A DNA stretch of 36,116 nt. It comes from Spirochaetota bacterium. GTDB lineage: Bacteria > Spirochaetota > Spirochaetia > Treponematales > Rectinemataceae. Made by a program: the position numbers and the translations under genes. Positions 1-9,588 of the stretch are shown here, piece after piece. Each line of letters begins with the position of its first letter. Position 1 is the first letter of the stretch. A model generated the notes under the pieces. It worked only from the letters and a program-made list of their open reading frames with translations. It was not told the origin of the DNA and made no database searches. Location: contig VKGY01000015.1 of the NCBI GenBank assembly GCA_008080685.1, positions 5,845 to 41,960 on the forward strand. The letters are read 5' to 3'.

Positions 1-492
1 TACGCCCACTATCCCACCTGGACCTTCGACTCCCGCCTCAGGGTGGACACAGCCTACACCAACGACGGCGAAAACCTGGGCTACCACATCCCCCCCAACT
101 CGGATGAAATCCTCCTCCGCCTCGATGCCAGCCCCGCGCCGAGATTGCGCCTCTCCCTGGCCTACAGCCTCATCCGCCACGGGGACAACGAACCTGACTC
201 AATAAGGACTTTCCTGACGCACCCCCAGATCTACGGCGATGTGGACAAGTATCAGAACTACTCGGATTTGGCGGGCTACCCTGACAAAAATTTCTTAAAG
301 GATGGAATCTACGACTACAACCACGCGGGAAGCCTGGAGCTTAGCTGGCGGCCAGCCTCCTTGCCCCTTGAGCTGAGCCTGGGCTACGGCCTTTCCTACA
401 CCTACTGGGACGACGGAGAGGACAAGGGCAGGGCTGTGCCCGACCCGGTTTGGCGGCACATCGTCAAGCTGGGCGTTACGTACCAAATGTAA
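1..492 (+). CDS. Outer-membrane beta-barrel-type protein, C-terminal part (5' end outside the window)
   Basis: Frame is open from the window start (YAHYPTWTFDSRLRVDTAYTND...). Alternating aromatic/charged beta-strand pattern (LELSWRPASLPLELSLGYGLSYTYW) and terminal strand HIVKLGVTYQM. Followed by a strong terminator. Confidence 0.6.
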   Translation, partial: YAHYPTWTFDSRLRVDTAYTNDGENLGYHIPPNSDEILLRLDASPAPRLRLSLAYSLIRHGDNEPDSIRTFLTHPQIYGDVDKYQNYSDLAGYPDKNFLKDGIYDYNHAGSLELSWRPASLPLELSLGYGLSYTYWDDGEDKGRAVPDPVWRHIVKLGVTYQM

Positions 493-512
493 AGTCGAGT
501 TGCAAAAAAGCT

Positions 513-552
513 AGACCAAACGCAGATAGACTTGCGTTTGGTCTTTTTTTTA
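513..552 (+). terminator. Rho-independent terminator
   Basis: Perfect 12-bp stem AGACCAAACGCA (513-524) / TGCGTTTGGTCT (533-544), followed by a T-run, just after the stop at 492. Confidence 0.9.
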
Positions 553-566
553 CCCATACTGTCACT

Positions 567-1620
567 ATGATTGAAAGAGAGTGGTGGAAAAACCAAATAT
601 TTTCATTATGGGAGCGACGGCCTATAGTCTGGCTATCCGGAGTGCGCCGCGCAGGGAAAACAATGCTATGCCGCAGTGTGCAAGGGATACGGTATTACGA
701 TTGCGAGTTGCCCTCGGTTCGCAGGGAGTTGGAAGATCCTGAGGCCTTCTTGAGATCCTTGCCGGAAGGCATGATCGCCCTGGATGAAATTCATCGCCTG
801 CAGGATCCCGTGGCCTTGCTCAAGATAGCCGCGGATTATTTTCCCCGCATAAAGATAATAGCTACCGGATCCTCCACCCTTGGGGCTTCGGCAAAATTCA
901 AGGATACCCTCGCGGGAAGGAAGAGCGAACTCCGCCTTACGCCCCTGTGCGAAAAGGATTCCAATTTTCCCGGCTACGGAGACAGGAAAAAACGCTTTCT
1001 TCGAGGCGGCTTGCCCGGATTTTTCCTGGAAGAAAGCAGGGACGACAAAGATTATTCCGAGTGGATGGAAGCCTTCTGGGCCAAGGATATACTCGAACTC
1101 TTCCGCCTGGAGAGAAGAGAATCCTTCCTAAAATTCGCTGAGCTGCTGCTCGCCCAAAGCTCAGGACGCTTCAATTCAGCGGCCTTCGCAACCGCATGCG
1201 GAGTATCCCGGCCAACTATCGTCAACTACCTGGCGATTCTGGAAGCCACCCACCTCGTATGGGTCTTAAGACCCTTCAATACGCGCCATTCCAAGGAAAT
1301 ACTCTCCACTCCCCCGGTCTACGGCTTTGATACAGACTTTGTCGCTTGGTCCCAAGGCTTGCACGAAATATATCCTCTGCTGGAGGGACAAACAGGGAAG
1401 GGAAGTGGATTTTATCCGACAGCCCAAGGGGAAGCCTCCCGTGGCCATCGAAGCAAAATGGTCCTCCTCGGCCTTCGATCCTGCGGGTATCAAGGCGTTT
1501 CGAACCCTTCATCCCGGTTCTGAAAACATAGTTGTAGCCAACGATATCAGCCAACCGTACACAAGAGAGATAGCGGGACTCCTGGTTCGTTTCTGCCCCT
1601 TGGACCAGGTGGCTGATTAG
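567..1620 (+). pseudogene. AAA+ ATPase with DUF4143-type C-terminus, frameshifted with apparent internal deletion
   Basis: Frame 0 from ATG 567 (MIEREWWKNQIFSLWERRPIVWLSGVRRAGKTMLCRS...LDEIHRL...ATGSSTL...LRGGLPGFF...YGFDTDFVAWSQGLHEI) diverges near 1375. The family C-terminus continues in frame 1 (YILCWRDKQGREVDFIRQPKGKPPVAIEAKW...) to 1620. Confidence 0.8.
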
Positions 1621-1632
1621 CTCGATTGGATT

Positions 1633-2406
1633 TCACCTCAGCCTGTCGTTGAAGCCTTTGATGCGGGGCATGGGGCCTTTGTAGAGGCTCTTGTCGCCCC
1701 CGGCCTGGTCGATCCGCGCCTGCATGGCGGCCCGTGCCGCGGCGGCCAGGGTCTGGGCGGCGTGGATGTCAACCGAGAGCCGCCCTGATGGGCTGGGCGG
1801 GGCGATGGGCGGAAGGAGGTGGACCTCGGCCTTGACGCCCAGGGAAAGGGGTCCAAGGCGCCGTTTTTTGAGGACCGTGACTACGGGAAGGACAAAGGCG
1901 CCATGACGGATGGCGAAATGGAAGGCTCCGGGCTTGAAGGGCCGTATCTCCTGGTTTCTCATGTGGCATTCGCCTTCGGGGTAGAAATGGCAGAGCCCCC
2001 GGGTGGAAAGGGCGGTCGCGACAGCCTGGTCCACAAGGGCGAGGCGGGCCCTGTCCTTGGGGAGGGGAAGTGCGCCGAAAAGGCGCACAAGGGTGCCAAG
2101 CCCAGGGCTTGCAATGGTTTCCTCCAGGGCGGTGAAGTAAGTGAGGCGGGGCGCGAGGGAAATCGAGTGAAGCATGGGATCCAAGAGCAGGGCGTGGTTG
2201 GATACAAGGATCAAGGGCTTATATCTGCCGTCTGACATCCTCAGCCTGAGGGCTGCCTTCGCCTCCGGGTTCTTGCGTATCCTGAAGCCGAAAAGCCCAA
2301 GGCCAAGAAGATAGCCCAGGATGTCAGCAAGCCAGGTCAGGCAGAAGCTGGCGGCCAGGAAGAGAGGCTTCCTTGTGACCAGGGGGTCGCCCGGTTTATA
2401 CGCCAT
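1633..2406 (-). CDS. PlsC-like 1-acyl-glycerol-3-phosphate acyltransferase family protein
   Basis: NHALLLDPM (NHxxxxD motif), FYPEGECHMRNQEIRPFKPGA, N-terminal hydrophobic segment. Confidence 0.8.
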   Translation of the reverse strand: MAYKPGDPLVTRKPLFLAASFCLTWLADILGYLLGLGLFGFRIRKNPEAKAALRLRMSDGRYKPLILVSNHALLLDPMLHSISLAPRLTYFTALEETIASPGLGTLVRLFGALPLPKDRARLALVDQAVATALSTRGLCHFYPEGECHMRNQEIRPFKPGAFHFAIRHGAFVLPVVTVLKKRRLGPLSLGVKAEVHLLPPIAPPSPSGRLSVDIHAAQTLAAAARAAMQARIDQAGGDKSLYKGPMPRIKGFNDRLR

Positions 2407-2424
2407 ACACTGCCGCTCTGCGCC

Positions 2425-3567
2425 CTACCGGACTATCCGGCCCTTCCATACTATACCCCTGCCCTGGGAAAAAATCCTATGCGCCCGCCAGGCCGCGGAA
2501 AGAGTGTTGACGTAGATCACAGGATAGAGAAGGGGAATGTACCAGGGGAGCTTCCTCTCCAGGGCCACCACAAACCAGACGAACATACTCAAGAGCACGG
2601 AGAGGCGAAGCTCGGGCTGGATCCGGGCCAGGGGGCTGGAGGCTGGGAAAAAGGGAGGGATCCAGATCGAGAGGATGATGGGGAGGAATACAAGCAGGGG
2701 CAGCAAAATCGTGGCCGCCGCCAGGATGGGGAATTTTTTTTCGATATAGTCGTAGACGTTTTTCGAAATCCCATCAATAGCGTGGCGGTAGTCCTTGAAC
2801 ATCCTGCAGGAGACCTGGTCCTTCAAGTCCGCGAAGACCACCCTGTAGCCCTGACGCTTCATGCGACGCACAAAGTGCACATCCTCGGAAACCTTGTCTT
2901 TCACCGATTCGTAGCCCCCACTGAGCAGGTAGGCGGCTCTGTCGACAAAGACGAACTGGCCGATGGCGTGGGAAATCCGAGGGTGGAGGGACTGCAAGGT
3001 GAGCCAAAGGGGCATGTACCCCATGGTGAGAAGGTAGATCATGGGAAACACCAAGGAGTCGCCGAGGGTGGCCGCCTTATGCTGGACATAGCCCGAGACA
3101 AAGTCGGCGGCGTAGTAATTGGCTAGGCCCGCCGCCTTGCCGATGCTGTCCGACCTATGGATCGTGTCCGCGTCGGTAAAAAGTAACCGGCTTCCCCTGG
3201 CCCTTTTCGCCAGGCTATGGAGGGCGTGGGGCTTTCCGTACCAACCCTCGGGCAGAGGTCCTCCTCGGATCATGAAGACCGTCTCGGGATAGCGTTTTAC
3301 GAAGCGTTCGATGATAGCCCCGGTTCCGTCCGATGACTGGTCGTCGTAGACGATGATCTCGAAATCCTCGTATTCCTGGCGGATCAGGGACTCCAGGCAG
3401 GCTTCAAGATTGGCAGCCTCGTTGCGCGCCGGCACAAGAACCGACACCTTGCCGCCCGTGGTTTCCTGGGGAATGAGGGAACTCCACATGAGCCACAGGG
3501 TGTTGAGAACCGTGAAGGCCAGCATGAAGGATGGAATTGCGAGGCAGAAGGTGGCGTAGAAGATCAT
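2425..3567 (-). CDS. Glycosyltransferase family 2, membrane-associated
   Basis: VSVLVPARNEAANLEACLESLIRQEYEDFEIIVYDDQSSDGTG, TDADT, SEDVHFVRRMKRQGYRV; N- and C-terminal TM segments. Overlaps the upstream TPR gene by 4 nt. Confidence 0.88.
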   Translation of the reverse strand: MIFYATFCLAIPSFMLAFTVLNTLWLMWSSLIPQETTGGKVSVLVPARNEAANLEACLESLIRQEYEDFEIIVYDDQSSDGTGAIIERFVKRYPETVFMIRGGPLPEGWYGKPHALHSLAKRARGSRLLFTDADTIHRSDSIGKAAGLANYYAADFVSGYVQHKAATLGDSLVFPMIYLLTMGYMPLWLTLQSLHPRISHAIGQFVFVDRAAYLLSGGYESVKDKVSEDVHFVRRMKRQGYRVVFADLKDQVSCRMFKDYRHAIDGISKNVYDYIEKKFPILAAATILLPLLVFLPIILSIWIPPFFPASSPLARIQPELRLSVLLSMFVWFVVALERKLPWYIPLLYPVIYVNTLSAAWRAHRIFSQGRGIVWKGRIVR

Positions 3568-4331
3568 TTTTTCAAGGTTCCTAATCTTTCCAAAGCATAG
3601 CGATTATGAGGATAAAGCTCAAGGGCCGCGGAGAACCAGGCCAGGGCGCCGGCCTTGTCCCCGGCTTTCTCGTAGGCCGTGGCCATGCAGGCACGCAGGT
3701 CGAAAAGCTCGTCCTTGGCCAAGCCCCCGGGGATGCCCCCGGGGATGCCTCCGGGGCGGGAGGCCAGGGCCTTGTCGACCAAGCGGATCGCCTCCTGTGG
3801 GTCCCCGCCGAATACCCTGGGCGGATAGGCCTTGGCTGAAGCGGTGATCAAGAGTGCCCCGAGATTGGAGGGATCGAGCTCGAGGATTTTCTTGGCCAGG
3901 GCGGGAACCTGGGGGCCCTTGGCCGCCAGAAAAACCAGGTCCTTGAGGATGGCAAGCTCAGAGAGGGCCTTGGCCTTGGCCAGGAGTCCCGGAACCTGGG
4001 GATTTTCCGCCTGGGCGAGGTAGCGGTCGGCCGCGGCGATGGCCGATTCGAAGCAGGGGATCGCCCTCTTCGTATCTCCGTTTTCTTTGTAGCCCCGGGC
4101 GAGGAAATAGTCGATCGCGGATTGGCGGAGATGCTGCGCCGTACCCTGGGGCGAGAGGCTTTGGGCTTTTTGCGCCTCCGCTTCGATTTCCGCGAGGGGC
4201 GCGCTGTCGTAGACCGCGTCGCGGAGGGCTTCTAGGCCGAGGCTGTCCTGGGCGGCGGCGGTTTTGGAGACGATGAGGGCGAGGGCGAGAAGAATCGCCG
4301 CCGCCCGAGGCCGCGCTGTAGGAAATCCCAT
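3564..4331 (-). CDS. TPR-repeat protein with N-terminal signal/anchor segment
   Basis: TPR-like helices (ACMATAYEKAGDKAGALAWFSAALELYPHNRYALERLGTLKK); N-terminal hydrophobic ILLALALIVSKTAAA. Confidence 0.7.
   Translation of the reverse strand: MGFPTARPRAAAILLALALIVSKTAAAQDSLGLEALRDAVYDSAPLAEIEAEAQKAQSLSPQGTAQHLRQSAIDYFLARGYKENGDTKRAIPCFESAIAAADRYLAQAENPQVPGLLAKAKALSELAILKDLVFLAAKGPQVPALAKKILELDPSNLGALLITASAKAYPPRVFGGDPQEAIRLVDKALASRPGGIPGGIPGGLAKDELFDLRACMATAYEKAGDKAGALAWFSAALELYPHNRYALERLGTLKK
3724..3759. repeat. In-frame 12-nt tandem repeat in the TPR gene
   Basis: cccccggggatg x2 then cctccggggcgg; encodes PGGIPGGIPGG on the minus strand. Confidence 0.85.
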
Positions 4332-4422
4332 GGGCCTAGAGTAAGCCCGGCGCCTTGGCGGGTCAACTGATTACGCTTGCGCGCCAACAGTTCTGACACT
4401 ACAGTAAACCCTGGAGGAAGCC

Positions 4423-5667
4423 ATGTGCGATACCCTGTACTTTGCTCCCGGCCGCCTTTTCGGCAAGAATTCCGACCGCAATCCCGCCGAACCCCAGACT
4501 CTGGTCTTGGTGCCCAAAGGTGAGACTCCGGAAGGTCCGAGCCTGGCCTTCGCCCTTTCCAAGCCCAGCTGGATGACAGGGGGCGAGATGGGTATCAACG
4601 AGGCGGGCGTGGCCATGGGCAACGAGGCGGTGTTCTCCAAGTACAAGCCCGCCAAGGACGGGGTCCTGGGAATGGAGATCCTCCGCAAGGCCCTTGCCAG
4701 GGAGCGCACCGCCAAGGAAGCCCTTGAATTCATCTGCGCCTTCGTGGAAACCCACGACCAGGGCGGCAACGGAGCCTACAAGGGCTCCCTGTACTATGAC
4801 AACTCCTATCTCATCGCCGATCCGAATGAAGCCTATGTCCTCGAGACCGCGGGCCGCCGCTGGGCTTGGCGCGCCGCCGCGCCCAGGGACGCCATCTCCA
4901 ACTGCTATTGCATCCAGGAGGACTACAAGCGCCTTGATGTCCAGACCCGGAAGGAAATAGCCCCGGTGAACGAAAGGGCGGCCTGCTCCGACGAGGCCGA
5001 CCCAGGAAGGAAGGGCGAAAAGGAATCCTTCAAGGCCCATGTGGAAAACCCCTTCTACCTCCGATTTTCCAAGGCCGAGATCCGAAGATCCCACGCCCTC
5101 TCCCTTCTTTCGGAGCTCAAGGCGCCAAAGGCCCAGGCTTCAAGCCTAACCCTTCCCTTCTTCGATATCCTCAGATCCCACGGCAACTTCGATCCCAGGG
5201 CCCGGTTTTTCAAGAATATGGAAAGCCTCTGCGTCCACGAAGGCCTCCTGCCTCCGGTCTCCGCCTCCACCGCCTCCATGGCGGTCCAGTACAAGGGTCA
5301 GTCCGGGGCTGTCCTCTGGTTCTCAGGCACGTCATATCCTTGCATTTCCCTGTACAAGCCCCTTCTTTTGGCAGGCGGAACCTTCTATCCCCTCTGGAAG
5401 GCCTACAGCTACGTCGAGGGCGCCGAGGCTGCCACAGCCTATTGGCAGCGCTTCAGGGACTGGACAGTCCGGTCCAAGGCAGGGGGACCTAAGTGCCTAG
5501 ACCAGGCTTTCAAGGCGGCCCGCGACCAAGCCCAAGAGGCCTTGGTCCTCATCGCCGACCGTGCTTGGGAATCCCTGTCCGAGAAGGGCGACACGGTGGC
5601 CCTCTCTGTCTTGGCCCAGGAGGCCGGAGCTGTGGTGGCCGGCTGGGAAAAGGACTGCGGCCTATAG
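4423..5667 (+). CDS. C69 family peptidase / secernin-like Ntn hydrolase
   Basis: N-terminal MCDTLYFAPGRLFGKNSDRNPAEPQ with Cys2 candidate nucleophile; GGEMGINEAGVAMGNEAVFSK motif; GGAGG-type RBS upstream. Confidence 0.82.
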   Translation: MCDTLYFAPGRLFGKNSDRNPAEPQTLVLVPKGETPEGPSLAFALSKPSWMTGGEMGINEAGVAMGNEAVFSKYKPAKDGVLGMEILRKALARERTAKEALEFICAFVETHDQGGNGAYKGSLYYDNSYLIADPNEAYVLETAGRRWAWRAAAPRDAISNCYCIQEDYKRLDVQTRKEIAPVNERAACSDEADPGRKGEKESFKAHVENPFYLRFSKAEIRRSHALSLLSELKAPKAQASSLTLPFFDILRSHGNFDPRARFFKNMESLCVHEGLLPPVSASTASMAVQYKGQSGAVLWFSGTSYPCISLYKPLLLAGGTFYPLWKAYSYVEGAEAATAYWQRFRDWTVRSKAGGPKCLDQAFKAARDQAQEALVLIADRAWESLSEKGDTVALSVLAQEAGAVVAGWEKDCGL

Positions 5668-5683
5668 CCGCGGAAAGCCAGCC

Positions 5684-6328
5684 ATGGGCGCATCGCGCAA
5701 AGGCGGGACTTCAGCCATAGTGGTGGCCGCCGCCCTTCTGGGGGCAGCGGTCCTGGGAGCGGTATTTTTCCTTCCCCGGCCGCCAGAAATCAAGGAAACC
5801 TGGAAGATCTACGTCCAGAGCCTCTCGCCTGAGTCAAGGATACTTGCCCTTTCCTCCACCCAACGTTACGCCGCTTCCAAGGAGTTCACTACGAGGCTCC
5901 TCTCGGTCCTCCACCTCAAGGCTTCAATTGAGCTAGAGGCCTGGGCCGATGTCCATTACGTGGTGGACGCCTCGGATACCCAGGCCTGGGACTTCGCCTG
6001 GGACGGAAAGGCCAAGATCCTTAGAGTAAAAACCCCCAAGCCGGATTGCCTTCCCCCTGCGGTAAGGACCGAAACCATAGAAATCCGCGCCAAGGGGGCC
6101 AACCTCCTCACCAACACCCTCTTCCGCCTCAAGGAAGAGGCCTCAAAGATGGAAGCCGATCTTTCAGCCGACCTATTGCGCCAGGCCAAGGCAACCCTTG
6201 TGGATCCGGAGATCAGGCGGGGCATCGCCATGGGAATCGAGGGCGCCGCCTTCTCCTTCTGCGCTTCGGCTTTGAAAATAAAGCCTAAGGCGATCGAGGT
6301 GGTCCTGGGCGACGGGGCGGTGGAATGA
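5684..6328 (+). CDS. Membrane-anchored protein of unknown function (DUF4230-like features)
   Basis: ATG at 5684 follows the upstream stop. Single N-terminal TM (AIVVAAALLGAAVLGAVFFL), then a soluble alpha/beta domain. ORF-track start at 5561 lies inside the upstream gene. Confidence 0.6.
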   Translation: MGASRKGGTSAIVVAAALLGAAVLGAVFFLPRPPEIKETWKIYVQSLSPESRILALSSTQRYAASKEFTTRLLSVLHLKASIELEAWADVHYVVDASDTQAWDFAWDGKAKILRVKTPKPDCLPPAVRTETIEIRAKGANLLTNTLFRLKEEASKMEADLSADLLRQAKATLVDPEIRRGIAMGIEGAAFSFCASALKIKPKAIEVVLGDGAVE

Positions 6329-6426
6329 GCGATCGCAAATTCATTTTAAGGCTTTTTTAGGCTTGACCTATCCCCGCTTCGGTTCCACACTGAGGTAAAT
6401 CATATTATTTGAGGAGGATCTTCCCA

Positions 6427-8115
6427 ATGAAAAAACTCGTATCCCTGTTTGTGGTAATCGCTCTTGCGGGCGGAGCCGTTTCGGCTCAAGGACCCTTGAA
6501 TCTCTACGGCCGCGGCGCTTCCGGCACCCGGGGCGTGGTCGCGGCGGCCAAGCCGGAAGCCTCCCAGGTGGGAGTGGAAATCCTGCGCAAGGGCGGCAAC
6601 GCCGTGGATGCGGCGATCGCCACAGCCTTCGCCCTGGGCGTACTCGAACCCAACGCCTCAGGCCTTGGGGGCGGCGGATTCCTTATAATAAAGATGGCTG
6701 ACATGAGGGAAGCGGTGGTGGTGGACTTCAGGGAGCGCGCTCCCGGGGCCTCCACGGCGGACATGTACCAACTGGACGCCTCGGGGCGTCAGGTGGGCAA
6801 GAAATCCTTCGAAGGCGGACTTTCGGTGGGAGTGCCCGGTGAGGTGAAGGGACTTCTGTACGCCCTGGAGAACTACGGCTCCAAGAAGCTGGACAGGATG
6901 CAGATTCTCGAGCCGGCCATTTCCTGGGCAACCAAGGGAGTTCCCGTCACCGTCAACCTGGCTTCTATAATAAAGGACAATTTCCAGAAGCTGATGGAGT
7001 TCGAGGAAGGGGCCAAGATCTATCTGGACGAGGGCCTTCCCTATGAAATCGGGGACACCATCAAGAATCCCGGCCTCGCAAGGGCTCTGGCCTTGATCGC
7101 GGCGGGTGGGGAAGACGCCTTCTACAAAGGCCCCATGGCGGAAGCCATGGTGGCAGAAGTGAAAAAGAGGGGCGGCATCCTCAGCCTGGAAGACCTGGCC
7201 ACCTACGAGGTGAAGATCCGCAAGCCCGCGGAAGGGACCTATCGAGGCTACAAGATCCTCTCTGTGCCTCCCGCCTCCTCGGGCGGAACCCATCTGGTCC
7301 AGATGCTAAACATCATGGAAAACTTCGATGTGGCCAAATCCGGCCGCATGACAGCCGCCACGGCCCACCTCTGGGCGGAGACCATGAAGATGGCCTTCGC
7401 CGACCGGGGCAAGTTCATGGCGGACACGGATTTCGTCAAGGTTCCCTTGGCTGGATTGGCCAGCAAGGCCTATGCCAAGGATCTGGCCGCCAAGATAGAC
7501 CCGGCCAAGCCAATGGCCAGCGCAACGGCGGGCGACCCCTCCAAATACGAGTCGGGCAGCACCACCCACCTCTCTGTCATGGACAAGGACGGGAACATGG
7601 TGGCCATCACCAAGTCCATCAACTACTTCTTCGGCTCCGGCGTGGTGGTTCCCGGCTACGGCTTCATCATGAACAACCACATGGACGACTTTGTGTTCCG
7701 CCCGGGCACGGCCAACTCCATTGAGCCCGGAAAGCGCCCCCTCTCCTCCATGAGCCCCACCCTGGTGCTCGACCCCCGGGGCAGATCCTTCATGACCATC
7801 GGCTCCCCCGGCGCCACCCGGATTTTCCCGGCGGTTGCCCAGATCATCTCCGACGTGGTGGATTTCGGCACTCCCATCCAGGAAGCCATCCTGGCCCCTA
7901 GGCTCTTCCAGATGGCATCAGGCGCCCTCAACATGGAGGGCCGCTATTCCATCAACACCTATGAGGCCTTGAAGAAGCTCGGCCACACGGTCACGGTCCG
8001 CGGCGACTGGGACGCCTACTTCGGCGGCGTCCACGCCGTGGTCTACGACTACGACAAGGGCCTGCTTTTCGGCGGGGCGGATCCTAGGCGCGATGGCCAG
8101 GCTTTCGCCTACTGA
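6427..8115 (+). CDS. ggt: Gamma-glutamyltranspeptidase
   Basis: Signal peptide MKKLVSLFVVIALAGGAVSAQ; VEILRKGGNAVDAAIATAFALGVLEPNASGLGGGGF; catalytic Thr region STTHLSVMDKDGNMVAITKSIN; RPLSSMSPTLV; GSPGATRI. Confidence 0.95.
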   Translation: MKKLVSLFVVIALAGGAVSAQGPLNLYGRGASGTRGVVAAAKPEASQVGVEILRKGGNAVDAAIATAFALGVLEPNASGLGGGGFLIIKMADMREAVVVDFRERAPGASTADMYQLDASGRQVGKKSFEGGLSVGVPGEVKGLLYALENYGSKKLDRMQILEPAISWATKGVPVTVNLASIIKDNFQKLMEFEEGAKIYLDEGLPYEIGDTIKNPGLARALALIAAGGEDAFYKGPMAEAMVAEVKKRGGILSLEDLATYEVKIRKPAEGTYRGYKILSVPPASSGGTHLVQMLNIMENFDVAKSGRMTAATAHLWAETMKMAFADRGKFMADTDFVKVPLAGLASKAYAKDLAAKIDPAKPMASATAGDPSKYESGSTTHLSVMDKDGNMVAITKSINYFFGSGVVVPGYGFIMNNHMDDFVFRPGTANSIEPGKRPLSSMSPTLVLDPRGRSFMTIGSPGATRIFPAVAQIISDVVDFGTPIQEAILAPRLFQMASGALNMEGRYSINTYEALKKLGHTVTVRGDWDAYFGGVHAVVYDYDKGLLFGGADPRRDGQAFAY

Positions 8116-8147
8116 GCGTGCCTTTCCATTAAACCTGGAGGATCCCT

Positions 8148-9419
8148 TTGACGAACGAGCTATTGGTTTTTGTCGCCATGCTGGGTGTCTTTGCCCTGGG
8201 GACCTTCGCCCTAAAGTGGCCTGTATCAGTTTCCATGCTTCTGGCCTCCGTAGCCGGAGCCTTGGCAGGTGGGTTCGGCCTTCCCCTGCGCCATCTGGTG
8301 GAGGGTTCCTTCGGTTATGTGGATACCATCCTCACCATCGCCACGGCCATGATTTTCATGAACGCATTCAAAGACTCAGGCGGACTCGAGGCTCTCTCGG
8401 CGGCCACAATCCGGCGCTTTCATAAAATTCCCGGCCTTCTCCTAATCCTTCTCACCCTGGTGGTGATGTTTCCTGGGATGATCACAGGCTCGTCCTCCGC
8501 CTCGGTCCTCACCGCCGGCGCCGTGGTGGCCCCCATGTTCGCCGCCCTGGGCATACCGGGGGTCCAGTCCGCGGCCCTCATCGCCATGGCGGGCATTTTG
8601 GGCATGATAGCCCCGCCGGTGAACATTCCGGTGATGATCATAGGCGGGGGCATCGACATGCCCTACGTGGGCTTCGAGCTTCCCCTCCTTCTCATGACTC
8701 TTCCCCTGGCCATCTTCTCGGCCTTGTATTTCGGGCTCAAGCATGTGCGCAAGATCGACATGTCCAAGGTTCTTGCAGCCCTGGACACCGCCACCTTGGA
8801 CAAATACGGCTCGGCGAGGCTCTTCGCCCCCGCTGTTTTGGTGGTCCTCCTCATGATCCTGGACAAGGCTATGCCCAAGGTCTTCAATCTGGGCATGCCT
8901 CTCATCTTCGCCATCGGCGCGGGACTGGCCTATTTCACGGGGAAGAAGTTCAACGTCCTTTCCTCGGCCAGGCAGGCGGTGGAGCAGGCCCTTCCCGTCC
9001 TGGGAATCCTTGTCGGGGTTGGGATGTTCATCCAGATCATGACTCTCACGGGAGTGAGGGGCTTCATAGTCGTGAATTCTCTTTCGGTGCCGCCGGCCCT
9101 ATTGTATCTGGCCATCGCAGTGAGCCTGCCGCTTTTCGGGGCGGTTTCCTCCTTTGGTGCCTCGAGCGTCCTGGGCGTGCCATTTCTCTTGGCCTTGCTG
9201 GGCAGGGATCAGATCATCACCGCCTCGGCCTTGTCGCTCATAGCCTCCTTAGGCGATTTCATGCCTCCCACCGCTCTGTCGGCTATTTTCGCTGCCCAGG
9301 TGGTGGGTTTGGACGGGTATGGCAAGACGCTGAAGAAGCTGATAATTCCATCCCTCATCATCATAGGCTGGTCCCTGCTTTTTATCGTGTTTTCTAAGCA
9401 GATCCGGTCTTTGCTTTAA
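8148..9419 (+). CDS. Multi-TM transporter resembling TRAP large permease (DctM-like) / ion-transporter superfamily
   Basis: TTG start 8148 after a GGAGG RBS; about 12 hydrophobic segments; GMITGSSSASVLTAGAVVAPMFAALGIPGVQSAALIAMAGILGMIAPPVNIPVMI resembles the DctM pore motif. No DctP or DctQ gene adjacent. Confidence 0.7.
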   Translation: MTNELLVFVAMLGVFALGTFALKWPVSVSMLLASVAGALAGGFGLPLRHLVEGSFGYVDTILTIATAMIFMNAFKDSGGLEALSAATIRRFHKIPGLLLILLTLVVMFPGMITGSSSASVLTAGAVVAPMFAALGIPGVQSAALIAMAGILGMIAPPVNIPVMIIGGGIDMPYVGFELPLLLMTLPLAIFSALYFGLKHVRKIDMSKVLAALDTATLDKYGSARLFAPAVLVVLLMILDKAMPKVFNLGMPLIFAIGAGLAYFTGKKFNVLSSARQAVEQALPVLGILVGVGMFIQIMTLTGVRGFIVVNSLSVPPALLYLAIAVSLPLFGAVSSFGASSVLGVPFLLALLGRDQIITASALSLIASLGDFMPPTALSAIFAAQVVGLDGYGKTLKKLIIPSLIIIGWSLLFIVFSKQIRSLL

Positions 9420-9434
9420 CCAAGGAGTTCCGTC

Positions 9435-9581
9435 GTGATGACCTATGTTTACCTTGGGATCCTGGCCGCGGTTCTCGCCCTTTCGGTCTGGTCTTTGCTT
9501 GCATCCAAGAAGCCGAGTTTCCAGGCAACCGCGGCCATGGTGATCGTGCCCCTTCTCTTGCGGCTTTTCCTTATAAAGTGA
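9435..9581 (+). CDS. Small (about 48 aa) integral membrane protein, absent from the supplied ORF track
   Basis: GTG 9435 (or ATG 9438) to TGA 9579-9581: MMTYVYLGILAAVLALSVWSLLASKKPSFQATAAMVIVPLLLRLFLIK. AAGGAG RBS upstream. Lies between two tightly packed genes. Confidence 0.65.
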   Translation: MMTYVYLGILAAVLALSVWSLLASKKPSFQATAAMVIVPLLLRLFLIK

Positions 9582-9588
9582 GGGCGGC

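Noticed and set aside
450-566. N-terminal extension of the ATPase ORF (450 start)
   Set aside because: Overlaps the upstream gene and crosses the terminator at 513-552; the family start is MIEREWWKNQ at 567.
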